Origin: an uncultured Eubacteriaceae bacterium
GTDB taxonomy: Bacteria; Bacillota; Clostridia; Eubacteriales; UBA1433
DNA length: 8,326 nucleotides
Assembly (NCBI GenBank): GCA_937914785.1
Contig: CALGIV010000035.1
Coordinates: forward strand, 1 to 8,326
Direction of reading: 5' to 3'
The notes under the pieces: generated by a model
Seen by the model: only the letters and a program-made list of their open reading frames with translations
What the model was told of the DNA's origin: nothing
Databases searched by the model: none
Made by a program: the position numbers and the translations under genes
Part shown: one piece after another, positions 1-6,309 of the stretch
How the letters are laid out: each line of letters opens with the position of its first letter
Position numbering within the stretch: position 1 is the first letter of the stretch

Positions 1-484
1 ACCGCGTGGCTGAAAAACGTAAAGGGGCCGTTTTACCGAACGCGAAAGGCTGCATTTAACGCTTTGCTTTTTAGGGGAGCGAAGCAGGGAAGAAATTGAC
101 CTTATCAAAGTGTGTATACGAGATGTTGAGCAGCCGCCTTTTGCGCTGAAGCTGAACGCCATCGGATGGTTTCGGCGTTCGGGCGGCGATATCCTCTGGC
201 TCGGCATAGCGCCGAATAAAGCATTAAACGGATTGGTGTACACGCTTGGCAAAAAGCTTGAAAAGGCCGGCGTTGACGTGGACAAGCGAGCGTTTCAGCC
301 GCATATTACGCTGGCCAGGCGTGTGAAGATGGATGCGGGGCTGGCAGAGATGTATCCGCACGGCAGTGTTATGATAAAGACTGACGTAAAGCAGATCAGT
401 CTGATGCATTCTCACCGCTCGCATGGCCGGCTGGCCTATACGCCATTGTATCATCACGACTTGATGGGAAAGGACGAAGAATAA
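1..484 (+). CDS. thpR: RNA 2',3'-cyclic phosphodiesterase (ThpR/LigT, 2H family), 5' partial with apparent frameshift
   Basis: This is a 2H phosphoesterase, a family that opens 2',3'-cyclic phosphates on RNA ends. Both signature motifs are visible in one frame: HLTL at 53-64, followed by CFLGE, and HITL at 302-313. The C-terminal part has the family's YTPL element. A GTG at 110 could be taken as a start, but that would remove the first catalytic histidine, so I reject it. Reading upstream, the same frame is closed by TAA at 20-22 and TGA at 11-13. The preceding family-like sequence (TAWLKNVKG) lies in the +1-offset frame 1-24. Removing one G from the GGGG run at 24-27 joins the two parts smoothly into KGRFTERERLHLTL. 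The gene is therefore either broken or carries a sequence error. The true start lies outside the window. The stop TAA at 482-484 shares one base with the xseA ATG. Confidence 0.82.
20..31 (+). other. apparent +1-base frameshift site in thpR
   Basis: The bases around the GGGG run at 24-27 separate two reading frames that both look like ThpR. Frame 1 (1-24) gives TAWLKNVKG, and frame 2 (from 26) gives RFTERERLHLTL. One G too many explains the break. A homopolymer error at a contig edge is the simplest cause, and a real loss-of-function mutation is the alternative. Confidence 0.7.
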
Positions 485-1686
485 TGCAGGCTTACAGCGT
501 ATCGGAAATTACGGACAGGCTTCAAAGACTCGTGGCTGCCGATGAGGAATTGGCCGGCGGCGTAGCCGTTGAAGGTGAAATCTCAAACTTTAAGATGCAT
601 TCCTCGGGGCACTTGTATTTTAGCTTAAAAGACAGCAAGGCCAGGATGAATTGCGTGATGTTTGCCGGCAATGTGGAAAATATTGATTTTGTGCCGGAAG
701 ATGGGATGCAGGTGACGGCTTATGGCCGTGTGGCAGTTTATGAGAAGACGGGTGTCTGTCAGCTTTACGTAACCGTGATGATGCAAAGCGGGGTCGGGGT
801 ATTGTATGAAAAGTATCATCGGTTGCTGAAACGGCTGGAGCAGCAGGGATATTTCGCCGCGGAACAAAAGAAGCCGCTGCCGCTATTTCCGCGTCGCGTT
901 GCGGTGGTGACTTCGCCGACAGGCGCAGTCATTCATGATATCGTCACGGTGCTTAAGCGGCGTAATCCGGCAGTTGAGATTCTTCTTTGCCCGAGTGCCG
1001 TACAGGGGCCGGGTGCTGCCGAACAGATCGCGTATACTGTTGATGGTATCAATGCACATCAGGCTGCGGATGTGATTATTGTGGGCCGTGGCGGCGGCAG
1101 TATAGAGGAGCTGTGGGCGTTTAACGAGCCTGTCGTCGCAGAGGCGATTTATGCGTCGGCAATTCCGGTCGTCTCCGCCGTCGGGCACGAGACCGACTTT
1201 ACGATTGCGGATTTTGTCGCCGATATGCGCGCGGCGACGCCGTCGGCGGCCGCGGAATTGATTTGTGTTTCAATGGAGGACGTTGTCCGTGAAATAAATA
1301 CAATTAAAAATGCGGTACAAATTTCAGTGTATTACAAAATGCAGGCAATGCGTGTGCGCCTTGCGCAACATAGGCAAAGCAGGGCGCTGGACTTGGCACC
1401 TTTGGTGGCGCAGCAGCAGGCGCAGTTGGCTTCATATGAGACGCGAATGAAGCGAAGCTTTGCTGCAACGATTGAAAAACAGCGTCTGATGTTAAAAGGT
1501 TACGAGCTGCGCCTGAAAAATAATGAAATGCGTGCGGCGTTGCGCAAAGGATATGCCGTCGTATATCGTCAGGGCAAGCCCGTGCGCGAGTTGCAGGATG
1601 TGCATGTCGGAGACGATGTGCGGATTCAATTCGCAGACTTTGCGGCATTGGCTGCGATTACGCATTTGGAGGAGGAAAAAGGATGA
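484..1686 (+). CDS. xseA: exodeoxyribonuclease VII large subunit
   Basis: This is the catalytic subunit of exonuclease VII, which degrades single-stranded DNA from both ends into oligonucleotides together with XseB. The 400 residues begin with the N-terminal OB-fold ssDNA-binding domain (about 3-101, with GEISNFKMHSSGHLYFSLKD at 31-50). The catalytic domain follows, with VTSPTGAVIHDI (142-153), GRGGGSIEELWAFNEP (201-216) and SAVGHETDFTIAD (231-243) continuing into ATPSAAAEL. A helical region of about 260-355 comes next. The C-terminal barrel segment begins LRKGYAVVYRQGKPV. At 400 residues it is shorter than the E. coli (456) and B. subtilis (about 448) proteins. The shortening appears to fall in the helical region that carries XseB-binding sites in the E. 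coli enzyme. AAAGGA at 469-474 sits 9 bases before the ATG. No xseB follows; cdd overlaps the 3' end instead. Confidence 0.96.
   Translation: MQAYSVSEITDRLQRLVAADEELAGGVAVEGEISNFKMHSSGHLYFSLKDSKARMNCVMFAGNVENIDFVPEDGMQVTAYGRVAVYEKTGVCQLYVTVMMQSGVGVLYEKYHRLLKRLEQQGYFAAEQKKPLPLFPRRVAVVTSPTGAVIHDIVTVLKRRNPAVEILLCPSAVQGPGAAEQIAYTVDGINAHQAADVIIVGRGGGSIEELWAFNEPVVAEAIYASAIPVVSAVGHETDFTIADFVADMRAATPSAAAELICVSMEDVVREINTIKNAVQISVYYKMQAMRVRLAQHRQSRALDLAPLVAQQQAQLASYETRMKRSFAATIEKQRLMLKGYELRLKNNEMRAALRKGYAVVYRQGKPVRELQDVHVGDDVRIQFADFAALAAITHLEEEKG
1668..1675 (+). promoter_or_regulatory. strong ribosome binding site for cdd
   Basis: GGAGGAGG lies within the last codons of xseA, 7 bases before the ATG at 1683. 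It fixes the cdd start and indicates efficient independent initiation despite the 4-base ATGA overlap with xseA. Confidence 0.8.
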
Positions 1687-2075
1687 ATCAAAAACTGATC
1701 GATAAAGCCATAGAGGCCAAACAGTGCGCGTATGCGCCTTACTCGGCGTTTCGCGTCGGGGCGGCTCTGCTCGACGACAAAGGGGATATTTACACCGGAT
1801 GCAATGTGGAAAATGCCTCTTACGGGGCGACTATCTGCGCTGAGCGGACGGCAGCGGTAAAGGCAATTTCGGAAGGCAGTACAAGCTTTACTGCAATTGC
1901 CATTGCGACCGATGCCAAAGGCTATACGCCGCCATGCGGGATTTGCAGGCAGTTTTTAAGTGAATTTGCCGCGGACGAGATGGATATTTATTTGATAAAA
2001 GGTGATGATAATGTTATGATAACAAGGTTAAAAGAATTATTCCCAAGTGGGTTTACAAAAGAGGATTTAATATGA
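1683..2075 (+). CDS. cdd: cytidine deaminase
   Basis: This enzyme hydrolytically deaminates cytidine and deoxycytidine to uridine and deoxyuridine in pyrimidine salvage, in the cytoplasm. The 130-residue length fits the small, homotetrameric zinc type found in Bacillus. The nucleoside-binding segment YAPYSAFRVGAAL is at 17-29, with Asn41 and Glu43 in CNVENASYG. The zinc site is built from Cys52 in the CAE motif (with Glu54 as proton shuttle) plus Cys85 and Cys88 in PCGICRQF. All expected active-site residues are present. It overlaps xseA by ATGA at its start and era by ATGA at its end, so translational coupling is likely. Association of cdd with era is common in Bacillota, which supports the taxonomic reading. 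Confidence 0.97.
   Translation: MNQKLIDKAIEAKQCAYAPYSAFRVGAALLDDKGDIYTGCNVENASYGATICAERTAAVKAISEGSTSFTAIAIATDAKGYTPPCGICRQFLSEFAADEMDIYLIKGDDNVMITRLKELFPSGFTKEDLI
1992..2020 (+). promoter_or_regulatory. candidate internal promoter upstream of era
   Basis: TTGATA (1992-1997) and TATGAT (2015-2020) are separated by 17 bases. A TG dinucleotide at 2012-2013 forms an extended -10. Each hexamer matches the sigma-70/SigA consensus at 5 of 6 positions. The site lies in the 3' end of cdd, about 50 bases before the era start, so it could give era, and then tgt, expression independent of the upstream genes. This is sequence-based prediction only. Confidence 0.45.
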
Positions 2076-2980
2076 CGGAAAAGAAATTTCTGTCTGGCTT
2101 TGTCGCTGTCGTCGGCAGGACGAATGTCGGAAAGAGTACGATTTTAAACGCCCTGATGGGCGAAAAGCTGGCGATCACGTCGAACAAGCCGCAGACGACG
2201 CGCAATAAAATCCGTTGCATCTATACGGACGAGGAAGCGCAGATCATCTTTACTGACACGCCGGGCATTCATAAACCGAAGAACAAGCTCAGCGGGATGA
2301 TGGCGACGATGGCTTACGGCAGCTTGGCGGATTCAGACCTCGTTGTCTTTGTCGTCGAAGAAGACACGTATATCGGCACGGGCGATAAGGCGCTGCTCGA
2401 AAAGCTGGCGCAGTGCCGCTGTCCGGTCGTGATGCTTATCAACAAGGCCGATAAGATGACACAGGAGGACATTCTGTATAAGATTGGCCTTTATCAAAAA
2501 TACGAGTTTATTCAGGAAATTCTGCCTGTCTCTGCGTTGACGGGTAAAAATATGGACAAAATCTTGCCGATGATTAAAAAATACCTGCCGGAAGGGATTT
2601 TGTACTTCCCGGAGGATATGATCACCGACAAGCCGGAAAAATTTTTCGTGGCAGAGTTGATTCGTGAAAAGGCTTTAAGGTGTCTGGAACAGGAAATCCC
2701 GCACGGCATCGCGGTGGAAGTTGTCAGTATGAAGGAACGTGAGGACAAGCCGATTATCGATATCGATGCGGAGATTTACTGTGAGCGAAAGTCGCACAAG
2801 AGCATCGTCATCGGCAAAGGCGGTGCGATGTTGAAGAAGATCGGCTCGATGGCGCGCAGCGATATCGAGGCTTTTTTAGACAGCAGGGTCAATTTACAGC
2901 TGTGGGTGAAGGTGCGCGAAGAGTGGCGCGACAAGCAGTATGATTTAAAAGATTTGGGCTACAAGGACGAGGTGCAGTAA
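2072..2980 (+). CDS. era: GTPase Era
   Basis: Era is an essential GTPase that binds the 3' end of 16S rRNA and assists 30S subunit maturation, partly at the membrane. Its 302 residues match the usual length. The G domain shows G1 GRTNVGKST (15-23), the G2 threonines (42-43, in PQTTRNK), G3 DTPG (62-65), G4 NKAD (124-127) and G5 SAL (154-156). The C-terminal KH RNA-binding domain carries VIGKGG (246-251) and ends with LWVKVREEWRD. Residue 17 in the P-loop is Thr, where Era usually has Pro; the essential Gly-Lys-Ser is intact. GAGGA at 2061-2065 provides the ribosome binding site, and the start overlaps the cdd stop as ATGA. The frequent neighbour recO is absent; tgt follows after 2 bases. Confidence 0.98.
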   Translation: MTEKKFLSGFVAVVGRTNVGKSTILNALMGEKLAITSNKPQTTRNKIRCIYTDEEAQIIFTDTPGIHKPKNKLSGMMATMAYGSLADSDLVVFVVEEDTYIGTGDKALLEKLAQCRCPVVMLINKADKMTQEDILYKIGLYQKYEFIQEILPVSALTGKNMDKILPMIKKYLPEGILYFPEDMITDKPEKFFVAELIREKALRCLEQEIPHGIAVEVVSMKEREDKPIIDIDAEIYCERKSHKSIVIGKGGAMLKKIGSMARSDIEAFLDSRVNLQLWVKVREEWRDKQYDLKDLGYKDEVQ

Positions 2981-2982
2981 CG

Positions 2983-4092
2983 ATGTTTGAATATCGGTTG
3001 ATCAAAGAGTGTGCGCAGACCGGCGCGCGTGTCGGCGTGCTTTCGACGCCGCACGGCGAGATTACAACACCGGTGTTTATGCCGGTCGGCACGCAGGCGA
3101 CGGTCAAGGCCGTTCTGCCCGAGAGCTTAAAAGAAGCCGGCGCTCAGATCATCTTGAGCAATACATATCATCTGTATCTGCGCCCGGGCAGCGGACTGAT
3201 CCGCGAAGCGGGCGGATTGCACAAGTTTATGCATTGGGATAAGCCTGTCTTAACCGACAGTGGCGGCTTTCAGGTGTTCAGCTTGAGCAGGATGCGTAAA
3301 ATCAGCGACGACGGTGTAGAGTTTAAAAGCCATATTGACGGCAGTACACATTTTATCAGTCCGGAGAAGGCCGTCGAGATTCAGACGGATTTGGGCAGTG
3401 ATATTATGATGGCGTTTGACGAGTGCATTCCGTATCCGGCTGACTATGACTATGCGCGCAGCAGCACGCGCACAACGTTTGATTGGGCGCAGCGTTGTAA
3501 AGCGGCGCATACGAATACCGAAGCGCAAGCGCTGTTCGGCATCGTGCAGGGGGGGATGTACGCCGATTTGCGCATCGAGAGCGCCAAGCAGCTCGCTTCG
3601 CTGGAGCTGCCGGGATACGGCATTGGCGGACTCAGCGTCGGGGAGCCAAAAGATGTCCTGTATGAGATGCTGGATGCACAAATCGAGCATATGCCCAAAA
3701 ATAAGCCGCGTTACTTGATGGGCGTCGGCAGCATCGACTGTTTGATGAATGGCATTATGCGCGGCGTAGATATGTTCGACTGTGTCCTTCAGACGCGGAT
3801 GTCGCGCAACGGTGCGGCGTATACGACATCCGGCCGGATCAACCTGAAAAATGCACAGTATAAAAAGGATTTTTCCCCAATAGACAAAGAGTGTGATTGT
3901 TATGTCTGTCGAAATTATTCGAAAGCATATCTGCGGCATTTGGTAGTTGCGGGTGAGATTTTAGCCTCGATGTTGTTGTCGTATCATAACATTTATTTTA
4001 CGATTAATGTCGTAGAAGGAATGAAAAGGGCGATCTTAGCAGGACAAACAGTTGCATATGCAAAAAATATTTTGACAAACTACATAAAATAG
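2983..4092 (+). CDS. tgt: queuine/preQ1 tRNA-guanine transglycosylase
   Basis: This enzyme exchanges the wobble guanine-34 of GUN-anticodon tRNAs (Asp, Asn, His, Tyr) for the queuosine precursor preQ1. The 369-residue TIM-barrel protein shows the substrate-pocket segment TDSGGFQVFS (91-100, Asp92), FDEC (145-148), FGIVQGG (185-191), GIGGLSVGEP (213-222) and the catalytic aspartate in MFDCV (Asp266). The zinc site is CDCYVC (Cys304, 306, 309) plus His335 in SYHN. The loop after the nucleophile reads LQTRMSRNG, where bacterial enzymes generally have LPTR; the arginine and the RNG are kept. GAGGTG at 2969-2974 lies 8 bases before the ATG, inside the era 3' end. A 7-G run at 3549-3555 is read through in frame (codons for Gln-Gly-Gly). 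QueA, which acts next in the pathway, is encoded further downstream. Confidence 0.97.
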   Translation: MFEYRLIKECAQTGARVGVLSTPHGEITTPVFMPVGTQATVKAVLPESLKEAGAQIILSNTYHLYLRPGSGLIREAGGLHKFMHWDKPVLTDSGGFQVFSLSRMRKISDDGVEFKSHIDGSTHFISPEKAVEIQTDLGSDIMMAFDECIPYPADYDYARSSTRTTFDWAQRCKAAHTNTEAQALFGIVQGGMYADLRIESAKQLASLELPGYGIGGLSVGEPKDVLYEMLDAQIEHMPKNKPRYLMGVGSIDCLMNGIMRGVDMFDCVLQTRMSRNGAAYTTSGRINLKNAQYKKDFSPIDKECDCYVCRNYSKAYLRHLVVAGEILASMLLSYHNIYFTINVVEGMKRAILAGQTVAYAKNILTNYIK

Positions 4093-4100
4093 TGTTAAAT
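4072..4100 (+). promoter_or_regulatory. candidate promoter for yajC
   Basis: A perfect TTGACA (4072-4077), lying in the last codons of tgt, is spaced 17 bases from TTAAAT (4095-4100), which matches the -10 consensus at 4 of 6 positions. The downstream 43 bases up to the yajC ATG are A/T rich and contain no hairpin I can support. The site could express yajC separately from tgt. Confidence 0.45.
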
Positions 4101-4143
4101 GTACTAAGGCTTAAATTATACCGTAAAAAGGAGAGATGGTGCG

Positions 4144-4578
4144 ATGATATTCTTTGCGACTGGTGAAGGCGGCGCAGGCGGCAGTATAACGCCGATATTG
4201 CTTATGGTTGTGGGGTTTCTGCTCATTTATATGTTGATGATGCGCCCGCAAAGAAAACAATACAAAGAGTTGGAAGCGCGACGCGGCGCAATGAAGAAGG
4301 GTGACAGGGTAATTACAGCAGGCGGATTTCATGGGAAAATATTTGCCGTTAAAGACACCTACGTTGTAATTGAAGTGCTGCCCGATAATGTAAAGATGAG
4401 AATCAATAAAGCATCCATTGCTGAAGTGCAGTTAAAAGAAGTGCCTGAAAGGATCAGCGATGTGGATGACGATAATAAAACAAAGAAGAACCGTATGAAT
4501 CGGGCGAAGTACAAGAAAGAAGAAAAAGGAACGGAAGACTTTATTCGAGAAGACAGCATAGATGATTCACAGGACTAA
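4144..4578 (+). CDS. yajC: preprotein translocase accessory protein YajC
   Basis: YajC is a small single-pass inner-membrane protein associated with the SecDF-YajC complex of the Sec translocon. After a short glycine-rich periplasmic N-terminus there is one hydrophobic membrane segment (about 15-33, TPILLMVVGFLLIYMLMM). It is followed immediately by the hallmark RPQRKQYKE (34-42) and the cytoplasmic domain with KKGDRVITAGGFHGKI (51-66). The 144 residues exceed the common length of about 90-120. The extra is a highly charged tail from about 105 (acidic, then lysine-rich, then acidic) that looks unstructured. AAGGAG at 4128-4133 is 10 bases before the ATG; an ATG at 4136 is out of frame and stops after three codons. 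secD and secF, frequent downstream partners, are not here. A terminator follows within 15 bases. Confidence 0.93.
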   Translation: MIFFATGEGGAGGSITPILLMVVGFLLIYMLMMRPQRKQYKELEARRGAMKKGDRVITAGGFHGKIFAVKDTYVVIEVLPDNVKMRINKASIAEVQLKEVPERISDVDDDNKTKKNRMNRAKYKKEEKGTEDFIREDSIDDSQD

Positions 4579-4591
4579 AAGAGAGCTTTTC

Positions 4592-4618
4592 AAAACGAAG
4601 GGCTCTTCGTTTTTTTTT
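4592..4618 (+). terminator. intrinsic (Rho-independent) terminator after yajC
   Basis: A 9-base stem, AAAACGAAG (4592-4600) paired with CTTCGTTTT (4605-4613), closes a GGCT tetraloop and runs into nine consecutive T (4610-4618). It separates the yajC unit from the ruvAB unit. An overlapping weaker pairing, AGAGC (4582-4586) with GCTCT (4602-4606), could compete with it. Confidence 0.88.
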
Positions 4619-4632
4619 ATGGAAGAAAACCT

Positions 4633-4660
4633 TTGAAAATGATGTCGATGCGTATATAAT
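4633..4660 (+). promoter_or_regulatory. promoter of the ruvA-ruvB-queA unit
   Basis: TTGAAA (4633-4638) and a perfect TATAAT (4655-4660) are separated by 16 bases. They sit directly after the terminator and 22 bases before the ruvA start, with AGGAG at 4669-4673 as ribosome binding site. The implied leader is very short. No convincing LexA box overlaps it. Confidence 0.75.
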
Positions 4661-4682
4661 AGAAAAGTAGGAGAAATTCCCC

Positions 4683-5279
4683 ATGTATGATTATATTCAA
4701 GGTGTTTTACGAGATATAAGAGAGTCGATAGCCGTCGTAGATGTCGGCGGCATTGGTTATCAGATTATGATATCGCAAAGTACACTGTTTGCTCTGCCGC
4801 AGCCCGGAAAGACAGTAAAGCTATATACGCATTTAAAGATGCAAAATGAAGCATTCGTTCTCTATGGCTTTATCTCGAATGCGGAACGAGAGTTGTATTT
4901 GGCGCTCAACACCGTAACGGGTGTTGGCCCGAAGGCGGCGATCAGCCTGTTGAGTGTTTTTACGCCGGAACAGATCATCGGCGCGATTATGGAAAAGGAT
5001 GCGAAGTTCTTAAGCCGTGCGCCGGGAGTGGGCAAAAAAACGGCGGAACGCATTATCCTGGAATTAAAGGACAAGTTCGGAGATATCGGTGAGTTTATGG
5101 TCGCTGACCGCAGCGCACAAGAAGAATACGCTGAGGAAAAAGAGCTTTGTATTCAGGCGCTTATCACGCTGGGATATTCAGCTCAAATGTCCGGCAGAAT
5201 GGTTGAAAGAACGTTCGACAGTGCAGAGACGACACAGAATAATATTTTAAAGGCGCTGGCGCAGGCCGATAGCATATAG
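4683..5279 (+). CDS. ruvA: Holliday junction branch migration protein RuvA
   Basis: RuvA binds four-way Holliday junctions as a tetramer or octamer and loads the RuvB motor for branch migration in recombinational repair. The 198 residues are the normal length. Domain I is an OB fold at about 1-62 (opening MYDYIQGVLRDI, ending LYGF). Domain II has two helix-hairpin-helix motifs, VTGVGPKAA (78-86) and APGVGKKTAERIILELKDK (113-131). A flexible acidic linker leads to domain III (about 150-198), which contacts RuvB. The gene is first in its unit behind a strong promoter. It ends with TAG 11 bases before ruvB. ruvC, which often precedes ruvA, is not in the window. Confidence 0.97.
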   Translation: MYDYIQGVLRDIRESIAVVDVGGIGYQIMISQSTLFALPQPGKTVKLYTHLKMQNEAFVLYGFISNAERELYLALNTVTGVGPKAAISLLSVFTPEQIIGAIMEKDAKFLSRAPGVGKKTAERIILELKDKFGDIGEFMVADRSAQEEYAEEKELCIQALITLGYSAQMSGRMVERTFDSAETTQNNILKALAQADSI

Positions 5280-5290
5280 GGAGAAGATAA

Positions 5291-6304
5291 ATGGCGTTAA
5301 ACGAAAAGAAACGCATTGTCACGTCGATTAAGACGGAAGTGGACAGGGAGAATGAAAAGTCTTTGCGTCCGCAGTATTTGGCGGAGTATATCGGCCAGGA
5401 CAGGGTTAAGGAGAGTATGGAAATCTTTATCTCTGCGGCCAGGCAGCGCGAAGATGTGCTGGACCATGTGCTGCTGTTCGGTCCGCCGGGATTGGGAAAG
5501 ACGACGCTGGCGCACATTATTGCAAACGAAATGCAGGTAAACATTAAAATAACGTCCGGACCGGCCATCGAGCGGCCCGGGGATTTGGCCGCGATGCTTT
5601 CGGGGATGCAGAAAGGCGATGTTTTGTTTATCGACGAGATTCACCGCTTGAACCGCATTGTTGAAGAAATTTTATATCCGGCGCTGGAAGACTACGCGCT
5701 GGATATTATCGTCGGCAAGGGGCCGGGAGCGCGCTCCATTCGGTTGGACTTGCCGCCGTTTACGCTGATCGGGGCGACGACGCGCGCAGGCTTGATCTCT
5801 TCGCCGCTGCGCGATCGTTTCGGGGTGATGTGCCGGCTGGAATTATATACGGCGGAGCAGCTGACGGATGTTGTGCTGCGTTCGGCGGGTATCTGGCAGG
5901 TGGAATTGACGCAGTCGGGTGCGATGGAATTGGCGAAACGAAGCCGCGGGACGCCGCGTATTGCCAACCGCCTGCTCAAACGAACGCGCGATTACGCGCA
6001 GGTAAAAGGGATTAAAACGATCGATAAGGCGGCGGCCGACGAAGCGCTGCGTTTTCTGGAAGTGGATGAAATCGGCCTGGACAGCAATGACAAACGTATG
6101 TTACATACAATCATCAACAGTTTTGGCGGCGGACCGGTGGGCATTGAAACCTTGGCGGCTGCGATCGGTGAGGAGAAAGATAACATTGAAGATGTTTATG
6201 AGCCGTATTTGATTCAGATCGGTTTTATTCAGCGCACGCCGCGAGGACGCATTGCGACGAAAAATGCGTACGACCATCTAGAGATTCCCTTCGACAAGGA
6301 TTAA
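5291..6304 (+). CDS. ruvB: Holliday junction branch migration ATPase RuvB
   Basis: RuvB is the hexameric AAA+ motor that pumps DNA through the RuvA-bound junction. The 337-residue protein has Walker A GPPGLGKT (64-71), Walker B VLFIDE (111-116), sensor 1 in GATTRAG (161-167), the arginine finger region SPLRDRFG (171-178, Arg174) and the sensor 2 arginine in GTPR (Arg223). The C-terminal winged-helix DNA-binding domain ends with FIQRTPRGRIAT (312-323). All catalytic residues are present. AGGGAG at 5278-5283 overlaps the ruvA stop and lies 7 bases before the ATG, so the two genes are co-transcribed and probably translated in balance. Confidence 0.98.
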   Translation: MALNEKKRIVTSIKTEVDRENEKSLRPQYLAEYIGQDRVKESMEIFISAARQREDVLDHVLLFGPPGLGKTTLAHIIANEMQVNIKITSGPAIERPGDLAAMLSGMQKGDVLFIDEIHRLNRIVEEILYPALEDYALDIIVGKGPGARSIRLDLPPFTLIGATTRAGLISSPLRDRFGVMCRLELYTAEQLTDVVLRSAGIWQVELTQSGAMELAKRSRGTPRIANRLLKRTRDYAQVKGIKTIDKAAADEALRFLEVDEIGLDSNDKRMLHTIINSFGGGPVGIETLAAAIGEEKDNIEDVYEPYLIQIGFIQRTPRGRIATKNAYDHLEIPFDKD

Positions 6305-6309
6305 AATAA

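Noticed and set aside
21..27. A AAG GGG heptamer at the thpR break as a programmed -1 frameshift signal.
   Set aside because: A -1 shift from frame 1 enters the frame that stops at 57-59. Joining to the catalytic frame needs a +1 shift, so an indel is the better explanation.
110..484. A shorter thpR start at the GTG at 110.
   Set aside because: It would delete the first HxTx catalytic motif at 53-64, and there is no good ribosome binding site just upstream.
3250..3939. A 229-codon open frame on the - strand opposite tgt.
   Set aside because: It lies wholly over a gene with complete catalytic motifs, its product is not recognisable, and it is an expected shadow of codon bias.
4596..4609. CGAAGGGCTCTTCG upstream of ruvA, with the outer half-sites and length of a Bacillus-type LexA box (CGAAC-N4-GTTCG).
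   Set aside because: The inner C and G of the consensus are exchanged. The palindrome is fully explained as the terminator stem of yajC, and it lies upstream of the ruvA promoter, where a repressor site would be less effective.
5210..5219. GAACGTTC palindrome near the end of ruvA as a LexA half-site pair.
   Set aside because: The required four-base spacer between GAAC and GTTC is missing, and the site is inside coding sequence.
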